Positions 8,136 to 19,136 are shown, numbered from the stretch's first letter. The stretch is 45,795 bases of DNA from Chromatiales bacterium (GCA_026984045.1 JALSSV010000068.1:1-45795), one strand, 5' to 3'. Numbers and translations are program-made. The notes: generated by a model from the letters alone, not told the origin.

Positions 8136-8606
8136 ATGTCGAACGTCAGCTATCTGATTCCCAAGAAGGAACGCCCCGTCTGGACCCCGGATCTGGAAGC
8201 CCTGGAACTGGTGGCCGAGCCCCTGGCGGAGATCCCCCTGCTGGGCTGGGTGGCCGCCGGCGAACCGGTCGATCTCTCCTGCGAAGACGAACGGGTGTCG
8301 GTGCCGGCCAGCATGGTGCGCCGCAACACCTACGCCCTGCGGGTGCGCGGCCATTCCATGATCGACGACAACATCCAGGATGGCGACATCATCGTCATCG
8401 AGAAGACCGAGACGGCCGCCAACGGCCAGTCGGTGATTGCCATGATCAACGGCGAGACGGTCACCCTCAAGAAGTTCTACGTGGAGCGCGACGGCATCCG
8501 CCTGCAGCCGGCCAATCCCGACATGGAGCCCATCTGGCTGCGCAACGAGGAAGTGCAGATCCTCGGCATCGTCACCGGCGTGATCCGCCAGACCGACGAA
8601 GGGTGA
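8136..8606 (+). CDS. LexA-like S24 autoprotease domain without DNA-binding domain
   Basis: 156-aa protein matching the C-terminal peptidase domain of LexA. Seen: the self-cleavage site in LLGWVAAGEPV (Ala41-Gly42), the catalytic Ser74 in VRGHSMIDDNI, DGDIIVIEK, and the catalytic Lys112 in ETVTLKKFY. The LexA helix-turn-helix is missing: only about 40 residues precede the cleavage site and they show no HTH. UmuD also lacks HTH, but it is normally followed by umuC, absent here. No CTGT-N8-ACAG type SOS box was found in the 74-bp upstream gap. The stop overlaps the start of the next gene, so the two proteins are made together. The role is unknown; a RecA-responsive regulator or processed partner of the next protein are both possible. 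Confidence 0.85.
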   Translation: MSNVSYLIPKKERPVWTPDLEALELVAEPLAEIPLLGWVAAGEPVDLSCEDERVSVPASMVRRNTYALRVRGHSMIDDNIQDGDIIVIEKTETAANGQSVIAMINGETVTLKKFYVERDGIRLQPANPDMEPIWLRNEEVQILGIVTGVIRQTDEG

Positions 8607-9067
8607 AGTTCCTGGTCGACGAGATGCTGCAGCGGCTGGGAAGCTGGCTGCGCGCCGCCGGCTACGACACCGTGATTGCCCGCGACGGGCGCGACGACTA
8701 CGCCCTGCTGCGCCAGGCCATTGCCGAGGATCGCCTGCTCATCACCCGGGATCGGGAACTGGCCCGCCACCGCCGCGCGCCCGGACGGGTGATCCTGCTC
8801 GAATGTGAAAACCTCGACGACTGCATCCGCGAGCTGGGCGAACGGCTCGACATCGACTGGCTGCACCGCCCCTTCCAGCGTTGCCTGGTCTGCAACACCG
8901 AACTCGTGCCCGCCGACGAAGCCGCCCGCGCCCGCATCCCCGAAGGGGCCCGCGCCCGTGCCGACGAAGCCTGGTTTTGCCCCGTGTGCCGCAAGGTGTA
9001 CTGGGAAGGCAGCCACGTGGATCGCATGCGCCGGCGGCTGGAGGCATGGCAGGGCGCGGATTCATGA
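8603..9067 (+). CDS. Mut7-C RNase-like domain protein
   Basis: 154-aa protein of the Mut7-C (DUF82) family: a PIN-like nuclease fold followed by a zinc ribbon. Seen: KFLVDEMLQRLGSWLRAAGYD at the N-terminus (acidic VDEML position; shown in two parts by function), DRLLITRDREL with the conserved acidic residue, and a ribbon with CLVCNTEL and FCPVCRKVYWEGSH as paired CxxC. The start is GTG 8603, overlapping the upstream stop as GTGA; the long upstream frame is a shadow of the S24 gene. Members of this family are widespread and poorly characterised, and RNase activity is predicted from the fold. Coupling with a LexA-like protease is what stands out. Confidence 0.88.
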   Translation: MKFLVDEMLQRLGSWLRAAGYDTVIARDGRDDYALLRQAIAEDRLLITRDRELARHRRAPGRVILLECENLDDCIRELGERLDIDWLHRPFQRCLVCNTELVPADEAARARIPEGARARADEAWFCPVCRKVYWEGSHVDRMRRRLEAWQGADS

Positions 9068-9082
9068 GACGGGGGTGGAAGT

Positions 9083-9340
9083 CACACGGAGGTCACGGAG
9101 ACACGGAGGACACGGGGGTTTTTATTTCATCGAGGCAAGTTCCGTAGGGCGGCTCAAGCGCAGCGGAGCCGCCATGACAGGATGACATGATTTTTTGCCG
9201 GCTCCGCTGCGCTTGAGCCGGCCTACAGCTGGCCCGGACACAGGCCAGAAGGGCCGGCATCCCGAGAAGAAACCGTTGGTACAACACCAAACAACAACAT
9301 CAATCTCCGTGTCCTCCGTGTCTCCGTGCCCTCCGTGTTC
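9083..9340. repeat. Inverted-arm element with 8-9-nt periodic arms, copy 1
   Basis: Left arm 9083-9118 is built of repeated ACGGAG units (CACGGAGACACGGAGGACAC); the right arm 9304-9340 is its near-complement (TCCGTGTCCTCCGTGTCTCC). The interior carries another palindromic repeat (9144-9226). No gene is seen in 9068-9382. Confidence 0.8.
9144..9226. repeat. Family B palindrome nested in the periodic element
   Basis: Two 30-nt arms in inverted orientation, 9144-9173 and 9197-9226, core GCTCAAGCGCAGCGGAGC, with a 23-nt AT-richer loop. A second copy is at 32710-32791. Confidence 0.85.
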
Positions 9341-9382
9341 ATTCCACTCCCGCCCGAAAAGAAGTGACATTCCCTGCCGCCG

Positions 9383-10201
9383 TCATTTCTCGATCGGCGT
9401 GTTCGGCTCGTTGCCCCAGTCGGACCAGGAACCCGGGTAGCCCTTCACCCTGTCGAATCCCAGGTATTTGAGCACGAACCAGGTGTGGGCCGAGCGGTGG
9501 TGGGTCTGGCAGTAGACCACCACGGTCTTGTCGGGCGTCACGCCGCGTTCGGCGAGCATTTCGTGCAGTACCGGTTCGGGCTTCAGACGCAGATCCCGTT
9601 CCCGATCCATGGCCTCGGTCCATTCCATGTGTACGGCGCCGGGGATATGCCCCCCGCGTTTCGCATACCGTTTCTCGCCGAGGTATTCGCCGCGGCTACG
9701 CACGTCCAGCAACACCACATCCCGGTCCGAGAGGTGGTCGAGAATGTACTGGCGGGTGGCCACCGGTTCGAAATTCATCTGCGGCACGTAGCGGCCGGGC
9801 GTGGGCCAGTGGATTTGCGTGTCGATGGGGTGGCCGGCATTGGCCCAGGCGCGCAGGCCGCCGTCCAGCAGCGACCAGCGGCGGTGGCCGGCCACCGCCA
9901 GGGTGTAGAGCAGGCGGGCCGCCTTGCCGCCGCCCTCGTCGTCGTAGGCCACCACGTGGGTGTCGGGTGTCAGGCCGTAGGCGGAGAAGACGTGCTCCAG
10001 CCGTTCCGGCACCGGCAGCAGGCCCATGCGTGGCCGTTCGGTGCGCACGATCCAGGCGTAGTCCATGAACACCGCGCCCGGCACGTGATACTGCACGTAG
10101 GTGCCCGGTTCGGACAGATCCACCAGCAGCAGGGGGCCGCTGTCGCGGCGCGTCTCGAGTTCTTCCGGGCTCAGCAGCAAGGGCATGTCCGTGTGATTCA
10201 T
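9383..10201 (-). CDS. Two-domain rhodanese-type sulfurtransferase
   Basis: 272-aa tandem rhodanese (thiosulfate or 3-mercaptopyruvate sulfurtransferase type). The N-terminal domain (about 1-125, LLLVDLSEPGTYVQYHVPGA) is inactive; the C-terminal one holds the active loop CQTHHRS with Cys231. The loop differs from the CRxGxR of thiosulfate and CGSGVT of mercaptopyruvate enzymes, so the substrate is open. A sulfur-oxidising host would make a persulfide role plausible, but that is inference. The start at ATG 10201 gives the full first domain. It is divergent from the aminotransferase gene, with a 147-bp gap that holds a small GGCTCCC/GGGAGCC hairpin. Confidence 0.9.
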   Translation of the reverse strand: MNHTDMPLLLSPEELETRRDSGPLLLVDLSEPGTYVQYHVPGAVFMDYAWIVRTERPRMGLLPVPERLEHVFSAYGLTPDTHVVAYDDEGGGKAARLLYTLAVAGHRRWSLLDGGLRAWANAGHPIDTQIHWPTPGRYVPQMNFEPVATRQYILDHLSDRDVVLLDVRSRGEYLGEKRYAKRGGHIPGAVHMEWTEAMDRERDLRLKPEPVLHEMLAERGVTPDKTVVVYCQTHHRSAHTWFVLKYLGFDRVKGYPGSWSDWGNEPNTPIEK

Positions 10202-10348
10202 GGGGAAACTCCTGCGTGAATCGGAAGCGCAGTATAGGCAATCCGGGCGCGGGCTCCCATCGGCACAAGGGAGCCTGTATCATTGACCGCCCTGCTCGGG
10301 TATTGGCCGGGCTCAAATATCCACAACAATCCTTGCACAGAGGCAGTC

Positions 10349-11530
10349 ATGGCAGAACACAGCTTTCATCCCCCCCAGCGCACTCTGATGGGCCCCGGCC
10401 CCTCCGATGTCAGCCCCCGGGTTCTCGAGGCCCTGGCCCGGCCCACCATCGGCCATCTCGATCCGGTCTTCGTGGAGATGATGGAGGAGATGAAAGGCCT
10501 GCTCCAGTACGCCTTCCAGACCCGCAACGAACTGACCTTCCCGGTCTCCGCGCCCGGTTCGGCCGGCATGGAGACCTGCTTCGTCAACCTGGTGGAGCCG
10601 GGTGACAAGGTCATCGTCTGCCGGAACGGCGTGTTCGGCGGGCGCATGAAGGAGAACGTGGAGCGCTGCGGTGCCACGCCGGTGATGGTGGAAGACGAAT
10701 GGGGCAAGGTGGTCGATCCCCAGAAGCTGGAGGACGCCCTCAAGGCCAATCCCGATGCGAAGCTGGTGGCCTTCGTGCATGCGGAAACCTCCACCGGCGC
10801 CCAGTCCGACGCCAGGACCCTGGTCGAACTGGCCCATGCGCACGACTGCCTGGCGCTGGTGGACGCCGTGACCTCCCTGGGCGGCTCGCCGTTGAAGGTG
10901 GACGAGTGGGGCATCGACGCGGTCTACTCCGGCACCCAGAAGTGCCTTTCGGCCCCGCCGGGGCTCTCGCCGGTGAGCTTCAGCGAGCGTGCCGCCGAAG
11001 TGATCCGCAACCGCAAGCGCAAGGTGCAGAGCTGGTTCCTGGATCTGAACCTGGTGATGGGCTACTGGGGCTCCGGCGCCAAGCGCGCCTATCACCACAC
11101 CGCGCCCATCAACAACCTCTACGGCCTGCACGAGGCGCTGGTGATCCTGAAGGAAGAGGGCCTGGAGAACGCCTGGGCCCGCCACGAAAAACACCACCAG
11201 GCCCTGCGCGCCGGTCTCGAGGCCATGGGCCTGTCCTTCGTGGTGAAGGAGGGCGACCGCCTGCCCCAGCTCAACGCCGTGACCCTCCCCGAGGGCATCG
11301 ACGACGCCGCCGTGCGCGGCCGTCTGCTCAGGGACTTCAACCTGGAGATCGGCGCCGGCCTCGGCGCCCTGGCCGGCAAGGTCTGGCGCATCGGCCTCAT
11401 GGGCCACGCCTGCAACGCCCGCAACGTGCGCTACTGCCTGATGGCCCTCGAATCGGTCCTGGCCGACCTGGGCGCCGACATCGCCACCGGCGTGGCCCTG
11501 CCGGCGGCGGACAAGGTGCTTGCTGATTGA
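10349..11530 (+). CDS. Serine/alanine-glyoxylate-type aminotransferase (class V PLP)
   Basis: 393-aa class V aminotransferase of the alanine-glyoxylate / serine-glyoxylate / serine-pyruvate group. Seen: the N-terminal LMGPGPSDVSPRVLEA, APGSAGMET in the cofactor region, HAETSTGAQSD, LVDAVTSLGGSPL and the PLP lysine Lys198 in YSGTQKCLS, followed by PPGLSPVSFS. The C-terminal part has RIGLMGHACNARNV. Such enzymes convert glyoxylate to glycine in 2-phosphoglycolate salvage, which fits with glcDEF at 27-31 kb. The exact amino donor cannot be told. Start ATG 10349 matches the family's length; the upstream in-frame ATG at 10283 would add an unrelated leader. Confidence 0.87.
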   Translation: MAEHSFHPPQRTLMGPGPSDVSPRVLEALARPTIGHLDPVFVEMMEEMKGLLQYAFQTRNELTFPVSAPGSAGMETCFVNLVEPGDKVIVCRNGVFGGRMKENVERCGATPVMVEDEWGKVVDPQKLEDALKANPDAKLVAFVHAETSTGAQSDARTLVELAHAHDCLALVDAVTSLGGSPLKVDEWGIDAVYSGTQKCLSAPPGLSPVSFSERAAEVIRNRKRKVQSWFLDLNLVMGYWGSGAKRAYHHTAPINNLYGLHEALVILKEEGLENAWARHEKHHQALRAGLEAMGLSFVVKEGDRLPQLNAVTLPEGIDDAAVRGRLLRDFNLEIGAGLGALAGKVWRIGLMGHACNARNVRYCLMALESVLADLGADIATGVALPAADKVLAD

Positions 11531-11540
11531 TGAGGTGCAA

Positions 11541-11757
11541 ATAACGCAGAGGACGCAGAGACGCAGAGGGCGCGGAGGATTTTGTGCAGATCGGGCTTCA
11601 GCACCGATGGGTCGGGCTAAAGCCCGACCTCACGCAGCCTGGAAGCCGGAATCAAGCAATGCTGACGGTGGTTTGACGAACGGGTGGCATGACGTAAAAC
11701 CATCCAACAATCAAATCTCCGCGTCCTCTGCGCCTCTGCGCTCTCGGCGTTCCTTCC
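11541..11757. repeat. Inverted-arm element with 8-9-nt periodic arms, copy 2
   Basis: Left arm 11541-11578 (units of ACGCAGAGG) and right arm 11716-11757 (near-complement, CCTCTGCGCCTCTGCG). The interior carries a separate perfect hairpin GTCGGGCT-AA-AGCCCGAC at 11611-11628. It fills the gap between the convergent aminotransferase and ppsA genes. Confidence 0.8.
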
Positions 11758-11767
11758 ACCGAACCCG

Positions 11768-14146
11768 CTATCTTTCCTCCGCCTTGAGCTGTTCGGCCAG
11801 GTACAGCCACGTTTCGATCACGCTGTCGGGGTTGAGGGAGACGCTGTCGATGCCCTGTTCCATGAGCCAGAAGGCCAGTTCGGGATAGTCGGAGGGGGCC
11901 TGGCCGCAGATGCCGATGTACTTGTCCTGGCGGCGGCAGGCGCGGATGGCCATGCTCATCAGCGACTTGACCGCTTCGTTGCGCTCGTCGAACAGTTCGG
12001 CCACCAGCCCCGAGTCGCGGTCCAGTCCCAGGGTGAGCTGGGTGAGATCGTTGGAGCCGATGGAGAAGCCGTCGAAGTACTTGAGGAAGCGGTCGGCCAG
12101 CAGGGCGTTGGCCGGGATCTCGCACATCATGATGATCCGCAGGCCGTCTTCGCCGCGTACCAGGTCGTTTTCCTTGAGCAGGTTGACCACCGTGTGCGCC
12201 TCCTCGGGCGTGCGCACGAAGGGAATCATGATGTCCACGTTGGTCAGCCCCATCACCTCGCGCACCTTCCTCAGGGCGAAGCATTCCAGCTCGAAGCAGT
12301 CCTCGAAGCGATGCGACACGTAGCGGGCGGCGCCGCGGAAGCCGAGCATGGGGTTCTCCTCCTCCTGCTCGTAGGCGGCGCCGCCGATCAGGTTGCGGTA
12401 TTCGTTGGACTTGAAGTCGGAGGTGCGCACGATCACCCGCCGGGGATGAAAGGCGGCGGCGAGGGTGGCGATGCCCTCGGTGAGCTTCTCGATGTAGAAG
12501 CTCACCGGATCGGCGTAACCGGCGCTGCGCCGGTCGATCTCGGCGCGCACTTCCGGCGGCTGCTTGCGGTATTGCAGCAGGGCCTTGGGGTGGATGCCGA
12601 TGTTGCGGTTGATGATGAATTCCAGCCGCGCCAGGCCCACGCCGTGATTGGGCAGCGTGGCGAAGGCGAAGGCCCGGTCCGGGGTGGCCACGTTGAGCAT
12701 GATTCGGAACGGCAGTTCCGGCATCTGCGCCAGATTGATCTCCTCCACCCGATAACGCAGGGCGCCGCGATAGACGTGACCCGTCTCCCCCTCGGCGCAG
12801 GAGACGGTCACCGTCTCGCCGTCGGGCACCGTCTCGGTGGCGTTGCCGCAGCCCACCACCGCCGGCACGCCCAGCTCGCGGGCGATGATGGCGGCGTGGC
12901 AGGTGCGTCCGCCGCGGTTGGTGACGATGGCCGCGGCCCGCTTCATGATCGGCTCCCAGTCGGGATCGGTCATGTCGGTGACCAGCACGTCGCCCGCCTG
13001 AATGCGTTCCATCTCGTCGAGGGAGCGGATCACCCTCGCCGTGCCGCTGCCGATCCGCTGGCCGATGGCCCGGCCGCTGGCGAGGATTTCGCCGCGCGTT
13101 TCCAGCGTGTAGCGTTGCAGCACCTGGCCTTCGCGGCTTTTCACCGTCTCCGGCCGGGCCTGCACGATGTACAGGCCGCCGTCCAGCCCGTCCTTGGCCC
13201 ATTCGATGTCCATGGGCCGGCCGTAGTGGCGTTCGATGGCCAGGGCCTGGCGCCCCAGCTCCGCCAGTTCCTCGTCGCTCAGGCAGAAGCGTTGCCGATC
13301 CGCCTCCGGCACCGCTTCGATGCGGGTGGCCGAATCGCAGCCGTGCCCCTCGCCGAAGACCATGCGCTGCGCCTTGCTGCCCAGGGTGCGTTGCAGCACC
13401 GGGAAGTGGCCGCTGTCCAGGGCCGGCTTGTGCAGATAGAACTCGTCCGGGTTCACGGCCCCCTGCACCACCATCTCGCCCAGCCCCCAGCTGCCGGTGA
13501 CGAACACCACCTGGTCGAATCCGCTTTCCGTATCCAGGGTGAACAGCACCCCGCTGCAGGCCAGATCGGAGCGCACCATCATCTGCACCCCCGCGGAGAG
13601 GGCGATCTTTTCGTGGGCGAAGCCCTGGTGGACGCGATAGGCGATGGCCCGGTCGTTGTAAAGGGAGGCGAAGACCGCATGAATGGCCTGCAGCAGGTTG
13701 TCGAGGCCGCGGATGTTGAGGCAGGTCTCCTGCTGGCCGGCGAAGGAGGCGTCGGGCAGATCCTCGGCGGTGGCCGAGGAGCGCACTGCGTAACTGGCCG
13801 ACGTGCCGTAACGTTCGGTCAGCCGGTCATACGCGTCCACCAGCGCCTGTTCCAGTTCGGGCGGAAAGGGCGTGGCGCGGATCCATTCGCGGATCGCCCG
13901 GCCGGTCTCGGCCAGGGCCACCACGTCGTCCACGTCCAGCCGGGCCAGCCGTTCGGCGATGCGCCGATCCAGCCCGTCGGTGGCGAGAAAGGCACGATAG
14001 GCCTCGGCGGTGGTGGCGAAGCCGCCGGGCACGTTGACGCCGGCGGCCTGCAGGTGGCGGATCATCTCGCCCAGGGAGGCGTTCTTGCCGCCCACCCGGG
14101 GCAGATCGTCGAGGCCGATTTCGTCGAACCAGAGGATGGCTTGCAT
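11768..14146 (-). CDS. ppsA: Phosphoenolpyruvate synthase
   Basis: 792-aa enzyme, the same length as E. coli PpsA, making PEP from pyruvate with ATP to AMP and phosphate. Domains in order: ATP-grasp nucleotide domain (about 1-350, starting [20 protein letters not shown]), mobile phosphohistidine domain (about 370-460) with the catalytic His in [17 protein letters not shown], and the PEP/pyruvate TIM barrel (about 475-785) with [14 protein letters not shown] and [15 protein letters not shown]. Start ATG 14146 is preceded by GGGAGC and gives the usual N-terminus. It is divergent from ppsR with an 85-bp gap, the classic arrangement of enzyme and regulator. Confidence 0.97.
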   Translation of the reverse strand: MQAILWFDEIGLDDLPRVGGKNASLGEMIRHLQAAGVNVPGGFATTAEAYRAFLATDGLDRRIAERLARLDVDDVVALAETGRAIREWIRATPFPPELEQALVDAYDRLTERYGTSASYAVRSSATAEDLPDASFAGQQETCLNIRGLDNLLQAIHAVFASLYNDRAIAYRVHQGFAHEKIALSAGVQMMVRSDLACSGVLFTLDTESGFDQVVFVTGSWGLGEMVVQGAVNPDEFYLHKPALDSGHFPVLQRTLGSKAQRMVFGEGHGCDSATRIEAVPEADRQRFCLSDEELAELGRQALAIERHYGRPMDIEWAKDGLDGGLYIVQARPETVKSREGQVLQRYTLETRGEILASGRAIGQRIGSGTARVIRSLDEMERIQAGDVLVTDMTDPDWEPIMKRAAAIVTNRGGRTCHAAIIARELGVPAVVGCGNATETVPDGETVTVSCAEGETGHVYRGALRYRVEEINLAQMPELPFRIMLNVATPDRAFAFATLPNHGVGLARLEFIINRNIGIHPKALLQYRKQPPEVRAEIDRRSAGYADPVSFYIEKLTEGIATLAAAFHPRRVIVRTSDFKSNEYRNLIGGAAYEQEEENPMLGFRGAARYVSHRFEDCFELECFALRKVREVMGLTNVDIMIPFVRTPEEAHTVVNLLKENDLVRGEDGLRIIMMCEIPANALLADRFLKYFDGFSIGSNDLTQLTLGLDRDSGLVAELFDERNEAVKSLMSMAIRACRRQDKYIGICGQAPSDYPELAFWLMEQGIDSVSLNPDSVIETWLYLAEQLKAEER

Positions 14147-14231
14147 GGGGGCTCCCGTACGGTGGCATGGCCGTCGGTGCAGAACCGGGTTTCTGCTATC
14201 CTGCGCCCAGTGTAGTGAGCGGAGCCGCCCG

Positions 14232-15059
14232 ATGGCAAATCCTTCCCGCCCCGTGTTCCTCGTCTCCGACAGCACCGGCATCACCGTGGAGACGCTGGGC
14301 CAGAGCCTGCTGCACCAGTTCCCGGAGCTGGCATTCGAAGTGCACGTGCTGCGCTACGTGAACGATGCGCAGAAGGCCCGCGCGGCGCGCGATCGGATCC
14401 GTGCGGCCGGCGAGGAGAGCGGACTGCGGCCCATCGTCTTCAGCACCCTGATCGAAGCGGAACCGCGCGCGATCCTGGCCGAGAGCGGCGCCCTGTGCCT
14501 GGATCCCTTCGCCACCTTCCTGCCCGCGCTGCAGCAGGAGCTGCATGCCCGTCCCCACCCTGCCGCCGGCCGGACCCACGGCGTGATCGACGATGACGAT
14601 TACACCGCCCGCATCGAGGCGGTCAACTTCGCCCTGCAGAACGACGACGGCGTGAGCACCCGCCACTATCCCGAGGCCGACGTGGTGCTGGTGGGCGTCT
14701 CGCGCACCGGCAAGACGCCCACCTGCCTGTATCTGGCCCTGCATTACGGCCTGCGGGCCGCCAACCATCCCCTTGCCGAGGAGGATCTCGACGGCGAGCG
14801 CCTGCCCGCCGAACTGCGACCCTTTCGCGACAAGCTGTTCGGCCTGACCATCGCCCCCGAGCGGCTGCACCGGATCCGCAGCCAGCGCCGTCCCGGCAGC
14901 GACTACGCCTCCCTGGCGCGTTGCCGCCACGAGGTGGGCCAGGCCGAGGCCATCCTGCGCGCCGCCGGGGTGCCCCTGCTCGACACCACCAGCATGTCGG
15001 TGGAGGAGATCGCCACCACCATCATCCCGAACGTGGAGGAAAGGGGGCATGTCAAATGA
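14232..15059 (+). CDS. ppsR: PEP synthase regulatory protein (bifunctional kinase/pyrophosphorylase)
   Basis: 275-aa DUF299 protein that turns PEP synthase off by ADP-dependent phosphorylation of a Thr near the catalytic His, and on by phosphate-dependent dephosphorylation. Seen: the N-terminal [16 protein letters not shown], the P-loop [10 protein letters not shown] and the C-terminal [15 protein letters not shown]. Start ATG 14232 matches the family N-terminus. It faces away from ppsA. The downstream neighbour htpG has its own promoter, so read-through is probably minor. Confidence 0.96.
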   Translation: MANPSRPVFLVSDSTGITVETLGQSLLHQFPELAFEVHVLRYVNDAQKARAARDRIRAAGEESGLRPIVFSTLIEAEPRAILAESGALCLDPFATFLPALQQELHARPHPAAGRTHGVIDDDDYTARIEAVNFALQNDDGVSTRHYPEADVVLVGVSRTGKTPTCLYLALHYGLRAANHPLAEEDLDGERLPAELRPFRDKLFGLTIAPERLHRIRSQRRPGSDYASLARCRHEVGQAEAILRAAGVPLLDTTSMSVEEIATTIIPNVEERGHVK

Positions 15060-15090
15060 AAACAATGGCTTGCGGTATGCGCGGAGGGCG

Positions 15091-15119
15091 GTTGAAATCG
15101 CGGCGGGGCGCCCCCACTG
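15091..15119 (+). promoter_or_regulatory. Candidate sigma32 heat-shock promoter of htpG
   Basis: GTTGAAA (15091-15097), a 14-nt spacer, then CCCCACTG (15112-15119). This is close to the RpoH consensus CTTGAAA-N11-16-CCCCATnT. Start of transcription would lie about 35 bp before the htpG start codon. Confidence 0.65.
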
Positions 15120-15162
15120 AGCAGGGGCATTCCGAGTTTGCAAACCGAGGAGTCTGACCGAC

Positions 15163-17073
<1,911 letters not shown>

Positions 17074-17081
17074 TCCGGGAC

Positions 17082-17133
17082 GCCGCTCCTGCAGAGATTT
17101 CGTCATCCTGTAGGAGCGGCGCCCTCGCCGCGA
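17082..17133. repeat. REP pair downstream of htpG
   Basis: GCCGCTCCTGCAG (17082-17094) faces CTGTAGGAGCGGC (17108-17120), which continues into a full family A palindrome to 17133. It could form a stem after the htpG stop, but there is no T-run, so it is not called a terminator. Confidence 0.75.
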
Positions 17134-17187
17134 CAGCAAAACATTCCCCGCGCCGCGATCTGCTATGCTCCCCCCGGGAGGAGCGCA

Positions 17188-18312
17188 ATGGCAACCGACT
17201 GCACCCTGGTGGCGGAACTCCGGTTTCTGGCGGCGGCCGATCGGCAACGGTTGATCGAGGCGCTGCGCGAGGCCGGCTACGCCGTCCACGGGCCCCGCGT
17301 GCAGGAAGGCGTGATCCGCTACGCGCCCGTCGAGCGCATCGAGGATCTGCCTCGCGGCTGGCGGGACATTCAGGAACCGGGTCGCTATCGTCTGCGGCAG
17401 ACGGACGAAAACCGGCTGTTCGCCTGGGCCGCGCCCGCCGCATCGCTCAAGCCCCTGGTCTTCCCGCCGCGGGAGATCCTGTTCCATGCCCGGCGTGACG
17501 CCGACGGCCGTCTGCGTTTCGAGGCCGCCGACGGCGCGGCGCCGAAGCTCGCCGTGCTCGGCGTGCGGGCCTGCGATCTGGCCGGCCTGTATCTGCAGGA
17601 TCGGCACTTCCTGCAGGGTGCCCACCCCGACGAGGCCTACCGCCGGCGCCGCCGCAAGCTGTTCCTGGTGGCGGTGCACTGCGCCCATCCCGCCGACACC
17701 TGTTTCTGTGCCGCCACCGGCGACGGCCCCGTGGCCCGCTACGGATTCGACCTGGCCATCTCCGAGCTGGAGGAGGGCTGGCTGCTGGAGGCCCGCAGCC
17801 ACGCCGGCCAGGAAATCCTCGATGCGCTGCCCACCCGTGCTGCCGGTGAGACGCAGCGCAAGGCGGCCGAAGCGGCCTTCCGCCAGGCCGCCGCGGCCCA
17901 GCGGCGGCGCCTGCCCGGCGGCGATCTGCCCGCCCGCCTGGGCGGGCGGCTGGACGCCGAACTGTGGCAGGCGGTGGGCCGGCGCTGCCTGGCCTGCGGC
18001 AACTGCACCGCCGTCTGCCCGAGCTGCTTCTGCCATGCCCACGTGGAGGAAACGCCCCTGACCGGGGCGCGCACCACCCGCCTGCGCCAGTGGGATTCCT
18101 GCTTCACCGCCGGCCACAGCCTGCTGCACGGGCGCCCCGTGCGCGAGGACACCGCCAGCCGCTATCGGCAGTGGCTCACCCACAAGCTCTCGGGCTGGCA
18201 CGAACAATACGGCCGTTCCGGTTGCAGCGGCTGCGGCCGCTGCATCACCTGGTGCCCGGAAGGGATCGACATCACCGCCGAGGCGGCGGCCATCGCGGGG
18301 GAAGAAGCATGA
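17188..18312 (+). CDS. Group 3b-type hydrogenase beta subunit (4Fe-4S)
   Basis: 374-aa iron-sulfur subunit of a cytoplasmic NAD(P)-linked [NiFe] hydrogenase of the sulfhydrogenase (HydB/ShyB-like) type, passing electrons between the diaphorase and hydrogenase parts. Seen: VLGVRACDLAGLYLQDR typical of the family, then two ferredoxin-type clusters, CLACGNCTAVCPSCFC around residues 270-285 and CSGCGRCITWCPEGID near the C-terminus. The next gene starts inside its stop codon (ATGA). It heads the operon, with GGGAGGAG as ribosome site. Homology to anaerobic sulfite reductase subunit A is the main alternative, but the hydrogenase subunits downstream decide the case. Confidence 0.88.
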   Translation: MATDCTLVAELRFLAAADRQRLIEALREAGYAVHGPRVQEGVIRYAPVERIEDLPRGWRDIQEPGRYRLRQTDENRLFAWAAPAASLKPLVFPPREILFHARRDADGRLRFEAADGAAPKLAVLGVRACDLAGLYLQDRHFLQGAHPDEAYRRRRRKLFLVAVHCAHPADTCFCAATGDGPVARYGFDLAISELEEGWLLEARSHAGQEILDALPTRAAGETQRKAAEAAFRQAAAAQRRRLPGGDLPARLGGRLDAELWQAVGRRCLACGNCTAVCPSCFCHAHVEETPLTGARTTRLRQWDSCFTAGHSLLHGRPVREDTASRYRQWLTHKLSGWHEQYGRSGCSGCGRCITWCPEGIDITAEAAAIAGEEA

Positions 18313-19136
18313 CAGCCTTGCCGATGGAAGCGGAGATCCTGACCCGCCGCGAGGAATCGCCGGGTCTGTTCACCCTGCATCTGCGGCTCACCGACAGCGC
18401 GGCCCAGCAGGCCTATCGCTTCCGCCCCGGCCAGTTCAACATGCTGTATCTGTACGGCGTGGGCGAAGTGCCCATCTCCATCGTCTCCGATCCGCGCGAG
18501 GCCCGGCACATCGGCCACACCATCCGCGCCGTGGGCCGGGTCACCCGGGGCCTGGAACGGCTGCGGCCGGGGGATCGGCTCGGCCTGCGCGGCCCCTTCG
18601 GCAACGGCTGGCCGCTGGGCGACTGCGAGCAGCGGGACGTGATCGTGGTCACCGGCGGCCTGGGTTGCGCGCCGGTCACCGGCGCCGTCCAGTACCTGAT
18701 GCGCCGGCGGGAGCGTTTCGGCCATGTGAACATCGTGCAGGGCGTGAAACATGCCGACGATCTGCTCTGGCGCGAGCAGTACGAATGCTGGGATCGCATG
18801 CCCGACACCACCGTGCTCATCGCCGCCGACGAGGCCGGTCCCCTGTGGCCCTGGCACGTGGGCCGGGTAACCGATCTCTTCGATCGTCTGCGCTTCGATC
18901 CGGCGCAGGCCATCGTGCTGTGCTGCGGCCCGGAAGGCATGATGCTCGCCGTGGCCGAACAGTTGCAGGAGCGCGGCATCGCCGCGGAGCGGATCTGGCT
19001 GAGCCTGGAGCGCAACATGCAGTGCGGCATCGGCCTGTGCGGCCATTGCCAGCTGGGGCCGAAATTCGTCTGCCGCGACGGCCCCGTGTTTTCCTGGCGC
19101 GAGATTGCGCCCCTGCTGCGGGTGCGGGGACGATGA
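18309..19136 (+). CDS. Group 3b-type hydrogenase gamma subunit (FAD/NAD(P) reductase)
   Basis: 275-aa flavin and NAD(P)-binding subunit (HydG/ShyC-like). Seen: FRPGQFNMLYLYGVGEVPIS (FAD-binding domain), TIRAVGRVTRGLERLRPGD, the nucleotide site VVTGGLGCAPV and CCGPEGMM, and a C-terminal [2Fe-2S] site CGIGLCGHCQLGPKFVC as in the dihydroorotate dehydrogenase electron-transfer subunit. It overlaps the beta subunit gene by 4 nt and the small-subunit gene by 4 nt, so the three are tightly coupled. NADP preference is known for group 3b, but it cannot be read here. Confidence 0.9.
   Translation: MTALPMEAEILTRREESPGLFTLHLRLTDSAAQQAYRFRPGQFNMLYLYGVGEVPISIVSDPREARHIGHTIRAVGRVTRGLERLRPGDRLGLRGPFGNGWPLGDCEQRDVIVVTGGLGCAPVTGAVQYLMRRRERFGHVNIVQGVKHADDLLWREQYECWDRMPDTTVLIAADEAGPLWPWHVGRVTDLFDRLRFDPAQAIVLCCGPEGMMLAVAEQLQERGIAAERIWLSLERNMQCGIGLCGHCQLGPKFVCRDGPVFSWREIAPLLRVRGR

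Noticed and set aside
9083-9340. Possible CRISPR array in the periodic repeats
   Set aside because: The units are only 8-9 nt with no unique spacers, and the arms are inverted; no cas gene is near.
12194-14215. 673-codon open frame on the plus strand
   Set aside because: It is antisense to ppsA, which is complete and shows all motifs; the product has the His/Gly/Ala-rich look of a shadow.
17082-17133. Rho-independent terminator after htpG
   Set aside because: The stem is a REP pair and no T-run follows, so termination cannot be claimed.
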